From positions 1 to 35,461 of the forward strand of contig JAFSKR010000052.1 of NCBI GenBank assembly GCA_017448825.1: a stretch of DNA of 35,461 nt, read 5' to 3'. Below, in pieces: positions 7,625 to 16,395 of this stretch. Origin of the DNA: Bacteroidaceae bacterium. Lineage in GTDB: Bacteria > Bacteroidota > Bacteroidia > Bacteroidales > Bacteroidaceae. Position 1 is the stretch's first letter, and each line of letters starts with the position of its first letter. The notes under the pieces are model-generated. The model was not told the origin of the DNA. It was given only the letters and a program-made list of their open reading frames with translations, and did no database searches. Position numbers and translations under genes: made by a program.

Positions 7625-9187
7625 ATGGCTGAGAAGAAAGTGAGGGTGCGTTTTGCACCAAGTCCTACGGGACCTCTTCATATTGGCGGTGTGCGCACTG
7701 CTTTGTATAATTATCTGTTTGCTAAGCAACAGGGTGGTGACTTGATTTTCCGTATCGAAGACACAGATTCTACACGTTTTGTGCCGGGTGCGGAAGAGTA
7801 CATCATTGAGGCGTTCAAGTGGTTGGGCATCCAGTTCGACGAAGGTGTTTCGTTTGGCGGGGCACATGGCCCTTACCGTCAGAGTGAACGTAGGGACATC
7901 TATAAGAAGTATGTACAGGTGCTGTTGGATAACGGCAAAGCTTACTACGCTTTCGACACCCCTGAAGAGTTGAACAAGAAGCGTGAAACGGTGGAGAATT
8001 TCCAATATGATGCTTCGACGCGTGGGATGATGAGGAACTCGTTGACGCTGTCTCCGGAAGAGGTGAAGAAACTGATGGATGACGGGGAGCAGTATGTGGT
8101 GCGCTTCAAGATTGAGCCAGGACGGGATGTGCTGGTGGATGACTTGATTCGTGGCGAAGTGAGAATCAACTCCAGCATCCTTGACGACAAAGTGCTCTAC
8201 AAGAGTGCTGACGAACTGCCCACTTATCACTTGGCGAACATCGTGGATGACCACCTCATGGAAGTGACACACGTGATTCGCGGCGAAGAATGGTTGCCAT
8301 CGGCTCCGCTGCACGTGCTGCTGTATGAAGCGTTTGGATGGGCTGACACGATGCCGAGGTTTGCCCACCTGCCCTTGCTGCTGAAGCCTATCGGCAATGG
8401 CAAGCTGTCGAAGCGCGACGGTGACAAACTGGGGTTCCCCGTGTTCCCATTGGAATGGCATGACCCGAAGAGCGGCGAGGTAAGCTCTGGCTATCGCGAG
8501 AAGGGCTATCTGCCCGAAGCGGTGGTGAACTTCTTGGCACTTCTTGGATGGAATCCCGGCAATGACCAAGAGCTGATGACGCTGGATGAGATGGTGCAGC
8601 TGTTTGACCTGTCGAAATGCTCGAAGAACGGCGCGAAGTTCGACTATGTGAAGGCAGCATGGTTCAACCATCAATATCTCATTCAACGCCCTGACACGGA
8701 TTGGTGTCCAGGGTTTGACAAGGTGTTGAAAGAGAACGGCATCAGTGCCACCACGGAGCAGGAGGCAGAAGTGGTGCGCATGATGAAGCTGAAGGTCATC
8801 GAGTATGTGGATGGACAAGGCAACAAAAAGAAACGCAATATCTCCTTCCCCAGCGACTTGTGGCCGCTTACGAAGTTCTTCTTTGTGGCTCCTGCCGAAT
8901 TCGATAAAGAGGGCGACAAGTTTGTCCGCAAGAACTGGAACGACAATACTGCCAACGAAATGCTACAGATGATGACAGTGCTGGAAGGCATTGAGGACTG
9001 GAGCGTGGAGGGGCAAAAAGCCGTCATTGACCCTTGGACGGAAGCGACAGGCATCAAGCCCTGGAATGCATGGCGCGTGGCTTTGGTGGGCACAGGACAA
9101 GGTCCTGATATGTATGAGCTTTCAGCCTTCTTGGGCAAGGATGAGGTAATCAAACGCATGAAGTTTGCTGTAGAAAAATTAGGCTAA
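7625..9187 (+). CDS. gltX: glutamate--tRNA ligase
   Basis: A 520-residue class I aminoacyl-tRNA synthetase that charges tRNA-Glu with glutamate using ATP. The HIGH-type motif is [10 protein letters not shown] (residues 13-22) and the KMSKS-type loop is KLSKRDGD (260-267). The C-terminal part (about 380-520) is the helical anticodon-binding region. The frame is open from 7517 and another ATG lies at 7613, but the promoter places the transcript start near 7610 and [13 protein letters not shown] is the typical N-terminus, so I start at 7625. The stop overlaps the waaA start codon by one base (TAATG), indicating translational coupling. Confidence 0.96.
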   Translation: MAEKKVRVRFAPSPTGPLHIGGVRTALYNYLFAKQQGGDLIFRIEDTDSTRFVPGAEEYIIEAFKWLGIQFDEGVSFGGAHGPYRQSERRDIYKKYVQVLLDNGKAYYAFDTPEELNKKRETVENFQYDASTRGMMRNSLTLSPEEVKKLMDDGEQYVVRFKIEPGRDVLVDDLIRGEVRINSSILDDKVLYKSADELPTYHLANIVDDHLMEVTHVIRGEEWLPSAPLHVLLYEAFGWADTMPRFAHLPLLLKPIGNGKLSKRDGDKLGFPVFPLEWHDPKSGEVSSGYREKGYLPEAVVNFLALLGWNPGNDQELMTLDEMVQLFDLSKCSKNGAKFDYVKAAWFNHQYLIQRPDTDWCPGFDKVLKENGISATTEQEAEVVRMMKLKVIEYVDGQGNKKKRNISFPSDLWPLTKFFFVAPAEFDKEGDKFVRKNWNDNTANEMLQMMTVLEGIEDWSVEGQKAVIDPWTEATGIKPWNAWRVALVGTGQGPDMYELSAFLGKDEVIKRMKFAVEKLG

Positions 9188-10425
9188 TGTATTCAATCGG
9201 ATTATACATCTACACGTTTTTGGCGATTGTTGCTGCGATGTTCAGCAAAAAGGTGCGGAAACGGGTGTATGGCATCGGACAAACCTACCTTCTGCTGCGG
9301 CGTCACATTAAGAAGACCGACCGTGTGGTATGGTTTCATGCCGCTTCGCTGGGCGAGTTTGAGCAAGGACGTCCACTGATGGAGCGTCTGAGGGTGGAAC
9401 ATCCCGAGTATAAAATTCTGTTGACGTTCTTCTCGCCTTCGGGCTATGAGGTGAGGAAGGACTACGAGGGTGCCGACCTTGTGTGCTACATTCCGTTTGA
9501 TACACCTGGCAACGTGCTCTCCTTCTTGCGATTGGCTCATCCAGAGATTGCAGTGTTTATCAAGTATGAGTTTTGGACAAACTTCCTCACGACCATGCAC
9601 CATCGGGGTATCAAAGTGTATAGTGTGAGCAGTATCTTCCGTCCAGAGCAATACTTCTTCAAGTGGTATGGTTCGCTGAAACCCCTACGGCAGTTCAACC
9701 ACCTGTTTGTGCAGAACGAGACGTCGAAAAAACTGCTGGCAGAACATGGCATAACGAACACGACTGTGGTGGGCGACACACGTCTTGACCGTGTCATCGA
9801 CATCAAGAACGCTGCTGCTCCGCTGCCACTGGTTGAACAGTTTGTGGGCGACGCACCTTGTTTCGTCGCGGGTTCGTCATGGAGCCCCGATGAGGAAATT
9901 TATATTCCCTATTTCGCGAAGCACAAGGATTGGAAACTCATCATTGCACCACACGTCATCAGCGAAACGCATCTGAAGGAAATAGAGAAACTGCTGGAGG
10001 AACATGGCATCACATCGGTGAGATACACAGAAATAGAGCAAGCATCCTCCCAGCCTTTCCCTTCTGAGGAACGGGGCGCTTTGATTGTCAATTGTTTTGG
10101 CAAACTCTCTTCCATCTACCGCTACGGAAAGGTGGCACTGGTGGGCGGTGGCTTCGGTGTGGGCATCCACAATGTGCCCGAAGCGGCTGTGTATGGTATC
10201 CCCGTGCTCTTCGGCCCGAATAATCAGAAGTTCCGCGAGGCGCAGGCCCTGAAAGCCTGTGGCGGCTCGTTCGAATACAGTGATGCCGACACTTTTGCTG
10301 CTATCATGGATAAGTTTATCACCTCTCCGATGGATTTGCAGCAAGCAGGACAAGCCGCTGGCAACTACATCAACGCGAATGCCGGTGCTGCCGATAAATG
10401 TTTCAATGCCATCTTTAACCAATGA
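9187..10425 (+). CDS. waaA: 3-deoxy-D-manno-octulosonic acid (Kdo) transferase
   Basis: A 412-residue inner-membrane-associated glycosyltransferase that adds Kdo to lipid A precursor in lipopolysaccharide synthesis. An N-terminal hydrophobic anchor (residues 3-19) is followed by the acceptor-side motif HAASLGEFEQGRPL (51-64), whose Glu57 is the expected catalytic base, and by the C-terminal GT-B nucleotide-sugar region containing LVGGGFGVGIHNVPEAAVYG. Length is normal for the family. It sits between gltX and a HAD phosphatase gene, overlapping both (TAATG before, ATGA after). A second LPS gene, lpxK, lies far downstream in another transcript. Confidence 0.95.
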   Translation: MYSIGLYIYTFLAIVAAMFSKKVRKRVYGIGQTYLLLRRHIKKTDRVVWFHAASLGEFEQGRPLMERLRVEHPEYKILLTFFSPSGYEVRKDYEGADLVCYIPFDTPGNVLSFLRLAHPEIAVFIKYEFWTNFLTTMHHRGIKVYSVSSIFRPEQYFFKWYGSLKPLRQFNHLFVQNETSKKLLAEHGITNTTVVGDTRLDRVIDIKNAAAPLPLVEQFVGDAPCFVAGSSWSPDEEIYIPYFAKHKDWKLIIAPHVISETHLKEIEKLLEEHGITSVRYTEIEQASSQPFPSEERGALIVNCFGKLSSIYRYGKVALVGGGFGVGIHNVPEAAVYGIPVLFGPNNQKFREAQALKACGGSFEYSDADTFAAIMDKFITSPMDLQQAGQAAGNYINANAGAADKCFNAIFNQ

Positions 10426-11123
10426 CCTATACAGACCTTTTCATCGACTTTGATGACACGCTTTACGATACCCACGGGAATGCCATCATTGCTTTGGGCG
10501 AGCTGTATGAGTATCTGCAACTCGACCAGTACTTTTCCGATTCGAAAGTGTTCTACGATGACTATTGGGAAACGAATATCCGGCTGTGGACACAGTATGC
10601 GAAAGGAGAGGTTGAACGTGATTATTTAATCGTGGAACGTTTCCGACACCCGTTGAGTCTCGGAAAGGGCTTAAACCCCACGATGGAGTATTGTCTGAAA
10701 GCCAGCGAAAAATTCCTGTCGCTCTGTTCTGTTAAGCCAGGCTTGGTGGATGGCGCACAAGAGTTGATGGACTATCTGAAGGGCAAAGGCTACAGGATGC
10801 ATATGTGCAGCAACGGCTTCCATGAGGTACAATATAAGAAACTGCGTTCGTGTGGATTGTATGACTACTTTGACCACATCATTCTGAGTGAAGATGCTGG
10901 TGCGAACAAGCCCTCTCAGCAATTCTTCGACTACGCGTTCCAACAATCGGGTGCCCCTCGCAACAGTGCCCTCATGATAGGTGACAACTTCAACACTGAT
11001 ATTCTCGGTGCCAAGCAGGCAGGCCTCGACACCATCTACTTCAACCGTTTTCCCGACCACCCAGCCCCCGAAGCTGTCACCCATGAGGTGCATGACCTGC
11101 GAGACATCATGAACATCTTGTGA
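10422..11123 (+). CDS. HAD-superfamily nucleotidase, YjjG family
   Basis: A 233-residue cytoplasmic HAD phosphohydrolase. Motif I is DFDDTLYD (Asp9 nucleophile, Asp11 acid/base); motif II is MCSNGF; motif III/IV lies in LSEDAGANKPSQQFFDYAF and GDNFNTDILGAKQAGLDT. This arrangement and length fit the YjjG-type pyrimidine nucleotidases, which remove noncanonical nucleoside monophosphates; substrate is inferred. The start overlaps the waaA stop by 4 bp (ATGA), making it the third gene of the operon. Confidence 0.85.
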   Translation: MTYTDLFIDFDDTLYDTHGNAIIALGELYEYLQLDQYFSDSKVFYDDYWETNIRLWTQYAKGEVERDYLIVERFRHPLSLGKGLNPTMEYCLKASEKFLSLCSVKPGLVDGAQELMDYLKGKGYRMHMCSNGFHEVQYKKLRSCGLYDYFDHIILSEDAGANKPSQQFFDYAFQQSGAPRNSALMIGDNFNTDILGAKQAGLDTIYFNRFPDHPAPEAVTHEVHDLRDIMNIL

Positions 11124-11183
11124 ACACCGCAGATCATCAAATATCGCACATCATTGTTCAATAACAACATAACTAATCTGTAA

Positions 11184-11723
11184 ATGAAGAAGAAAATGAA
11201 AACCTTTTTGACAACGACCATATGCCTCATGGCAGTTCTTACTGTTGGAGCACAAAACACGTCTGCCGACAAGGCGCGTGTAGAAAAAATTCGCAAGATG
11301 TATGCTGATGCCAAGGAAAACATCGAGTACAGGAAAAAGGCGGAACTGCCGCCCGATGACTTGGTGGCAACCAGCAATTACATGGCAGCTGGCGCAGGGC
11401 CCATCACCGATACAACCCACTATTTCTATTCTGGCGATTGGGATGAAGAAGCGAGCACCATCTTGTACCAGCCTTATTTCATCACACGAAGCTATAACGT
11501 CGGGGCAACGAAGTACTATCAAGAGTTTCTCTTCGATGACGACGACCTGGCTTTTTTCTACATGAAAGGAGAGAATGAAGAAGTTCGATACTACTATGGA
11601 AAAACAGGATTGGCGCATGAAAGCCTGAAAGGAGAGGAACGTCTCATGGACGATGCCTTTGCCATCCGTTTGGCCAATGACTTGAAGAGCGCTTTTAACT
11701 TGATGATGAACAGGAACTACTAA
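11184..11723 (+). CDS. secreted hypothetical protein
   Basis: A 179-residue protein with a clear signal peptide (KKKMKTFLTTTICLMAVLTVGA-Q). The mature part is acidic and aromatic-rich, with repeated Tyr and Asp clusters (FLFDDDDLAFFYMKGENEEV). No domain is recognised. It lies 60 bp after the HAD gene and 68 bp before the nucleoside hydrolase fusion gene, so it may be co-transcribed with the latter. Alternative start at the fifth codon (MKTF). Confidence 0.75.
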   Translation: MKKKMKTFLTTTICLMAVLTVGAQNTSADKARVEKIRKMYADAKENIEYRKKAELPPDDLVATSNYMAAGAGPITDTTHYFYSGDWDEEASTILYQPYFITRSYNVGATKYYQEFLFDDDDLAFFYMKGENEEVRYYYGKTGLAHESLKGEERLMDDAFAIRLANDLKSAFNLMMNRNY

Positions 11724-11791
11724 AACCTTGCATATCCTGAGACATAAAGAAAACAAAGATAAACATACCACCAACTAAAACTTATTTCAAG

Positions 11792-13771
11792 ATGAAAAAA
11801 ATGATGACTACAGTAAGGCTATCCATCGCTGTGATGATGATGGCCATGACAACAGGGCTCTGTTCCTGTTCCACACAAAAGAAAGTGGTGCAACCTGCTG
11901 AGACAGCCGTTGCCACTCAACAAACGAGGACTGCCAACAGCGATTATCAGATGCGCGAGCCCATCAAGATGATTCTTGATGCCGACTTTGGCAGTTCCAC
12001 CGACGACCTCTTTGCCTTGATGATGCTCAATCACTACATTGATGATGGGCTCGTCGATCTGAAAGGCATCATTGTTGACCGCGAAGGCGAAAAGAACGCT
12101 GGCGTGGTCGATATCTTCAACACCTATTATGGCCATCCCGACATTCCTGTAGGCCTGGAGCGTAACGGCGTGAAGAACCCACGTTGTTTCATCCCCTACA
12201 ACGGCATCTGCGACCTGAAGGATGCACAGGGCGAGCCCCTCTTCAAGCGTTCGTTTGATGCCAGCCAGTGTCCAGATGGCTACAAACTCTATCGTAAGTT
12301 GCTCAGCAAGGCAGAGGACAACTCTATCGTAGTTGTTGCCATTGGCTTCGCCACCACATTGGCACAGCTGTTCGAATCAGGCGCAGATGAATACTCTAAC
12401 CTCAGCGGTCTGGAACTATTCAAACAGAAGGTGAAGTCTGTCTATGTACAGTCTGGGCGTTTTGAGGCTGGCGACAGTCTTTCTGGCTACAATATGCGTG
12501 CCGCCTCCAAGCAGTCTGCTGTTTTCTACGACAACTTGCCCGCTAAGGTGGACTTAATCATGTCACCCAGCAATATCGGTGACAAGATGAACTATCTACC
12601 ACAGGACGTGCTGGTTGACCTCTCCTACACGGAATGGAACCCCATCAAGGCTGTCTATACCAACTACACCTGTGACACAGGCCAACGTATGTGGGACACC
12701 AATTGCCTCGTCAATGCCGTGATGGGAGACAACGAGTATCACCTCTCACCACGCGGATGGGTGACTTTCGTCGATAGAGGGGAGCAGTCATTGATGCTCT
12801 TCAAGCCCGACCCCAATGGAAACGCTCGCTATCAGGTGCCTGGAGACTCTTACTTCTTCGAAGAAAAACTGATGGACATTCGCCGTCATAATCGCATCAA
12901 CAAATATCCATCACGCTATACCATTGAATCTCCACAGCCCACATTGCTCAGCGGTAATGCAACCGAATGGGCAATACCTCGCACGGGGCAGCTGATAGAC
13001 AAGTATCTGGCAACAGCAGGCAACAAACTCGACCCCGATGAATTCCGCGAAGTGTTCCGCCCAATCGGCTACTATGGGGGCAATGTGACAGCTTATCGCG
13101 AGGCTGAAAAGATGGTCGTCGACTCACTCTACACGGTAATGCTTGACCGTGCAGCCCGTGCAGGCAAGAACACCCTCACCATCATCACAGGTGCGCCAGG
13201 CAGCGGCAAGAGCACCGCGGCTCGCAAGATGAATCTTACCCAAGAAGGCTTAATTTATGATGCAGCCCTCTCTGGTGGTACTGACCGTCTGGAAAAAGTC
13301 ATCAAACGTGCCAACGATAAAGGTCTCAACAAAGTGACGGTGATGCTTGTGTACAACGACATCCTGACTTGTTATAAGAACTCCATCAGCCGTGGCAAGA
13401 ACACTAACCGCTTCTGCACTATCGACTATATGCTCAGTTCTTTCAATGATAACAAGGGAAAGTTGGAGTGGCTTCAGAAACAACATCCTGAAGTGACCAT
13501 CATCCCCATTGATTGCTCTGGCAATCGTGGTCCGAACCCTGTCAGTGTACAAGACGCGCTGAAGTGGAAATATGACGTTTCTGACGATGAGGTGTACGCC
13601 ATGCTCACCACCTTGCTTGACGAAATCAATAATGGCGAACTTTGGGATGAACAATTGCCCTCACTTGTTGGTGATATTATGGCAACACCCAATCTCAGCA
13701 CGCGTAACCAACAACTTGCCAAGCAAATTGATGACCGTGTCCGTAAGATTCTGCATGACTACAGAAACTAA
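11792..13771 (+). CDS. lipoprotein fusing a nucleoside hydrolase domain to a zeta-toxin-like P-loop kinase domain
   Basis: A 659-residue protein with a lipoprotein signal (lipobox LCSC, lipidated Cys26). Residues about 57-440 resemble the inosine-uridine nucleoside hydrolase family: MILDADFGSSTDDLFAL (60-76) is the calcium-binding Asp cluster (Asp63, Asp65, Asp71, Asp72). From about 460 a second domain begins with a perfect Walker A, GAPGSGKST (467-475), followed by a region reminiscent of zeta-toxin or AAA-type kinases, with ISRGKNTNRF as a possible lid. An ATP-dependent kinase domain on a protein predicted to be exported is odd. A terminator follows the gene. Families are recognised from motifs; combined function is unknown. 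Confidence 0.8.
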   Translation: MKKMMTTVRLSIAVMMMAMTTGLCSCSTQKKVVQPAETAVATQQTRTANSDYQMREPIKMILDADFGSSTDDLFALMMLNHYIDDGLVDLKGIIVDREGEKNAGVVDIFNTYYGHPDIPVGLERNGVKNPRCFIPYNGICDLKDAQGEPLFKRSFDASQCPDGYKLYRKLLSKAEDNSIVVVAIGFATTLAQLFESGADEYSNLSGLELFKQKVKSVYVQSGRFEAGDSLSGYNMRAASKQSAVFYDNLPAKVDLIMSPSNIGDKMNYLPQDVLVDLSYTEWNPIKAVYTNYTCDTGQRMWDTNCLVNAVMGDNEYHLSPRGWVTFVDRGEQSLMLFKPDPNGNARYQVPGDSYFFEEKLMDIRRHNRINKYPSRYTIESPQPTLLSGNATEWAIPRTGQLIDKYLATAGNKLDPDEFREVFRPIGYYGGNVTAYREAEKMVVDSLYTVMLDRAARAGKNTLTIITGAPGSGKSTAARKMNLTQEGLIYDAALSGGTDRLEKVIKRANDKGLNKVTVMLVYNDILTCYKNSISRGKNTNRFCTIDYMLSSFNDNKGKLEWLQKQHPEVTIIPIDCSGNRGPNPVSVQDALKWKYDVSDDEVYAMLTTLLDEINNGELWDEQLPSLVGDIMATPNLSTRNQQLAKQIDDRVRKILHDYRN

Positions 13772-13774
13772 ATT

Positions 13775-13844
13775 GTCACACAAATACAACAAAAGGATCC
13801 CGCGCAACTCTTGCAAGTTGCACGGGATCCTTCTATTTGTGACA
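13775..13844. terminator. strong bidirectional terminator between the fusion gene and dnaK
   Basis: AAGGATCCCG (13793-13802) / CGGGATCCTT (13823-13832) and GCAACT (13804-13809) / AGTTGC (13816-13821) form a 16-bp stem with a single C-A mismatch and a 6-nt loop. Outer arms GTCACACAAATA (13775-13786) and TATTTGTGAC (13835-13844) extend it imperfectly. It lies between two convergent genes and can serve both. Confidence 0.85.
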
Positions 13845-13873
13845 ATATCCCTATTTTACATAATATCACCCTT

Positions 13874-15814
13874 TTATTTGACCTCCTCAAAGTCGGCATC
13901 CTGAACATCGTCAGCACCGTTGGATTGGGTGCCTTCGTTGGGTTGCTGGGCACCACCTTGGAAGCCTGCGTCGCCAGGGTTGAAGCCGGCACTGGGCTGG
14001 CCTGCACCACCTGCGGCATACATCTTCTGGGAGGCTGTCTGCATGGCCTTGTTGAGACCTTCGATGGCGGAGTCAATCTGAGCGACGTCGCCGCTGTCCT
14101 TGGCCTTCTTGAGGGCTTCGATGGCAGAGTCGATGGCTGGTTTGTCGTCGGCTGGAATCTTGTCCTTGTTGTCGTTGAGGAAATTCTCGGTTTGGAAAAT
14201 CATGCTGTCGGCTTGGTTCACCTTGTCGATGCGTTCACGCTCCTTCTTGTCAGCATCGGCGTTAGCTTCTGCCTCGGCTTTCATGCGTTCGATTTCCTCC
14301 TTGGAGAGCCCGCTGGATGCTTCGATGCGGATTTCCTGCTCCTTACCTGTTGCCTTATCCTTGGCAGACACTTTGAGGATACCGTTGGCATCGATGTCAA
14401 AGCTGACCTCAATCTGATGAACACCACGACGTGCTGGAGCGATGCCAGTGAGGTTGAAGATACCAATCTGCTTGTTCTGGTTGGCCATCGGGCGGTTGCC
14501 CTGCAAGACGCGGATGGTCACCTCTGTCTGGTTGTCGGCAGCGGTTGAGAACACCTCTGTCTTCTTGCATGGGATGGTCGTGTTCGACTCAATCATGGTA
14601 GTCATCACCTGACCGAGTGTCTCGATACCCACGTTCAGCGGAGTCACGTCAAGCAGCACGATGTCGCCCACACCTTCTTCCTTGTTGAGGATGGCACCCT
14701 GGATAGATGCACCCACTGCCACCACTTCGTCGGGATTCACACCCTTTGATGGAGCCTTGCCGAAGTAGTTCTCCACAAGCTGCTGCACGGCAGGGATACG
14801 GCTTGAACCACCTACGAGAATCACCTCGTCAATGTCGCTTGTAGAGATGCCAGCATCCTTGATGGCTGCCTGGCAAGGAGCGAGACATGCCTGAATGAGG
14901 TTGTGAGCTAGCGACTCAAACTTAGCACGGGTGAGTGTGGTCACGAGGTGCTTTGGCACACCACCAGCAGCGGTGATGTAGGGCAGGTTGATTTCAGTAG
15001 AAGAGCTGCTGGAGAGTTCAATCTTAGCCTTCTCGGCAGCCTCCTTCAGGCGCTGCATCGCCATTGGGTCGAGCGAGAGGTCAACACCCTCGTTACTCTT
15101 GAAGTCGCTGACGAGCCAGTCGATAATCACCTGGTCGAAGTCGTCACCACCGAGGTGAGTGTCACCATTCGTGGAGAGCACCTCGAACACACCACCACCG
15201 AACTCAAGGATGGAGATATCGAATGTACCACCACCGAGGTCGAACACAGCAATCTTCATGTCCTTATTGGCCTTGTCGATACCGTATGCCAAAGCGGCAG
15301 CAGTAGGCTCGTTCACGATACGGCGAACGTTCAAGCCAGCAATCTGACCAGCCTCCTTCGTTGCTTGACGCTGCGAGTCGGAGAAGTAAGCAGGCACGGT
15401 GATGACAGCATCAGTCACTTCCTGACCGAGATAGTCCTCTGCCGTTTTCTTCATCTTCTGCAAGATGATGGCAGAAATCTCCTGTGGCGTATATTTGCGG
15501 CCCTCAATCTCCACACGGGGAGTGTTGTTGTCGCCCCTCACCACAGAGTAAGGAACACGTGCAATTTCCTTCTGCACCTGGTCATAGGTCTCACCCATGA
15601 AGCGCTTGATGGAAAACACGGTGTTCTTCGGGTTCGTGATAGCCTGACGCTTGGCAGGGTCACCCACCTTACGTTCACCATCCTTCACAAAACCAACCAC
15701 AGAAGGAGTTGTGCGCTTGCCCTCAGAGTTAGCAATCACTACAGGCTCATTGCCTTCAAAAACTGACACGCAAGAGTTAGTCGTGCCAAGGTCGATACCA
15801 ATAATCTTTCCCAT
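13874..15814 (-). CDS. dnaK: molecular chaperone DnaK (Hsp70)
   Basis: A 646-residue cytoplasmic Hsp70. The ATPase domain starts [15 protein letters not shown] and contains [11 protein letters not shown] and [13 protein letters not shown]; the substrate-binding domain includes [15 protein letters not shown]; the C-terminal lid ends in a Gly/Gln-rich stretch and the usual acidic tail [11 protein letters not shown]. Its length is normal. It stands alone: no grpE or dnaJ is adjacent. No CIRCE operator or obvious TAnnTTTG promoter is seen just upstream; the AT-rich 5' region (15815-15900) and the hairpin at 15916-15945 may hold its regulation. Confidence 0.98.
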   Translation of the reverse strand: MGKIIGIDLGTTNSCVSVFEGNEPVVIANSEGKRTTPSVVGFVKDGERKVGDPAKRQAITNPKNTVFSIKRFMGETYDQVQKEIARVPYSVVRGDNNTPRVEIEGRKYTPQEISAIILQKMKKTAEDYLGQEVTDAVITVPAYFSDSQRQATKEAGQIAGLNVRRIVNEPTAAALAYGIDKANKDMKIAVFDLGGGTFDISILEFGGGVFEVLSTNGDTHLGGDDFDQVIIDWLVSDFKSNEGVDLSLDPMAMQRLKEAAEKAKIELSSSSSTEINLPYITAAGGVPKHLVTTLTRAKFESLAHNLIQACLAPCQAAIKDAGISTSDIDEVILVGGSSRIPAVQQLVENYFGKAPSKGVNPDEVVAVGASIQGAILNKEEGVGDIVLLDVTPLNVGIETLGQVMTTMIESNTTIPCKKTEVFSTAADNQTEVTIRVLQGNRPMANQNKQIGIFNLTGIAPARRGVHQIEVSFDIDANGILKVSAKDKATGKEQEIRIEASSGLSKEEIERMKAEAEANADADKKERERIDKVNQADSMIFQTENFLNDNKDKIPADDKPAIDSAIEALKKAKDSGDVAQIDSAIEGLNKAMQTASQKMYAAGGAGQPSAGFNPGDAGFQGGAQQPNEGTQSNGADDVQDADFEEVK

Positions 15815-15904
15815 AATCGTATTATTTTAGTTTTTTTGTTCTTAATTAATTAATAATGTATTGTTCACTCGCTACGGTCATCACAAACCATAGTCGATAC
15901 AACA

Positions 15905-15945
15905 CAAAGACAAAAGCCGTGCCAGCACTTTCATACTGACACGGC
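15905..15945 (-). terminator. hairpin with leftward T-rich tail upstream of dnaK
   Basis: GCCGTGCCAG (15916-15925) / CTGACACGGC (15936-15945) gives a 10-bp stem with one mismatch and a 10-nt loop. Read leftward it is followed by TTTTGTCTTTG, as in an intrinsic terminator. It lies about 100 bp before the dnaK start, so it could end an antisense or leftward transcript or act as an attenuator in a dnaK leader. Confidence 0.5.
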
Positions 15946-16064
15946 CTTGCCTTCTTTCTGACAGAATACTGACAATGTGGCACAAACGGTGTGACATTAA
16001 GTGCCATTCTTTAGTGTTTTAGGAAAAATAAGAATAAATCTTTTTATGAGTCCGAAAATTTTAA

Positions 16065-16072
16065 TACTTTTG
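16065..16072 (+). promoter_or_regulatory. -7 element for the structured RNA and methyltransferase transcript
   Basis: TACTTTTG fits TAnnTTTG. The expected -33 region (about 16041-16045) is only a T-run, so the upstream box is weak. A transcript from here would begin near 16079 and carry a leader of about 320 nt before the methyltransferase start. Confidence 0.5.
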
Positions 16073-16120
16073 CAATCGGTTTCGGGGGAGAAATTCCGAA
16101 GACCAGAACAAAGCATTCGC

Positions 16121-16358
16121 TATTATTTCGCGCATAGCCAAGAAAGCCTCGGAAACTTAGATTGGTATAATAAGCACCGAAATAATATGTGACAGAGCAG
16201 CCCGTTTGTGGGGCTTCTGTTCTCGTTTGGATAGCGATGCACACGCAAAAAAGCGTGATGCATTCTTGAAAACGAGACAGAGGTACCAAATCCGAGGCTT
16301 CACCTCTTGCTATGCGCAAACAAGGTGCATCACGTCCTTTTATGCGCCTTGGCGTGAT
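16121..16358 (+). ncRNA. candidate structured RNA, leader of the methyltransferase-DUF262 unit
   Basis: A nested set of pairings: GCGCATAGC (16130-16138) with GCTATGCGC (16309-16317); AAG (16140-16142) with CTT (16306-16308); AAGCCTCGGA (16144-16153) with TCCGAGGCTT (16291-16300); TTGGTA (16162-16167) with TACCAA (16284-16289). Enclosed hairpins: AGCCC (16199-16203) / GGGCT (16211-16215); TCTCGTTT (16221-16228) / AAACGAGA (16270-16277); and within that ATGCACACGC (16237-16246) / GCGTGaTGCAT (16253-16263) with an A6 loop. Arms that cannot form at the same time as these include TATTATTTCG (16121-16130) / CGAAATAATA (16178-16187) and CGTGATGCA (16254-16262) / TGCATCACG (16326-16334). I do not recognise a known RNA family. 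The closed-stem layout recalls retron msr-msd RNA, but there is no reverse transcriptase nearby. Confidence 0.6.
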
Positions 16359-16392
16359 TGATAGTTGGATGCTGAACGAGCTAAAACTATCA
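16359..16392 (+). promoter_or_regulatory. hairpin immediately before the methyltransferase start codon
   Basis: TGATAGTT (16359-16366) and AACTATCA (16385-16392) are perfectly complementary over 8 bp. The stem ends 3 nt before the ATG at 16396 and would cover the ribosome-binding region, so it could limit translation. Confidence 0.5.
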
Positions 16393-16395
16393 GTT

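Noticed and set aside
7589-8818. 409-codon minus-strand frame
   Set aside because: Antisense to gltX, which has its own promoter and full motif set.
13811-14548. 245-codon plus-strand frame and a 272-codon one (14948-15766)
   Set aside because: Both are antisense to dnaK and come from its codon bias.
16130-16317. Retron msr-msd RNA
   Set aside because: The closing stem and long inner hairpin resemble a retron RNA, but no reverse transcriptase is encoded nearby. Kept as an unclassified structured RNA.
16121-16358. HEARO/OMEGA-type guide RNA of an IscB-like nuclease
   Set aside because: The downstream HNH protein is DUF262-HNH without RuvC motifs, and a methyltransferase gene lies between.
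16312-16395. Upstream extension of the methyltransferase gene (ATG at 16312)
   Set aside because: The codons lie in the paired leader and the encoded residues do not resemble the family N-terminus; 16396 is preferred.
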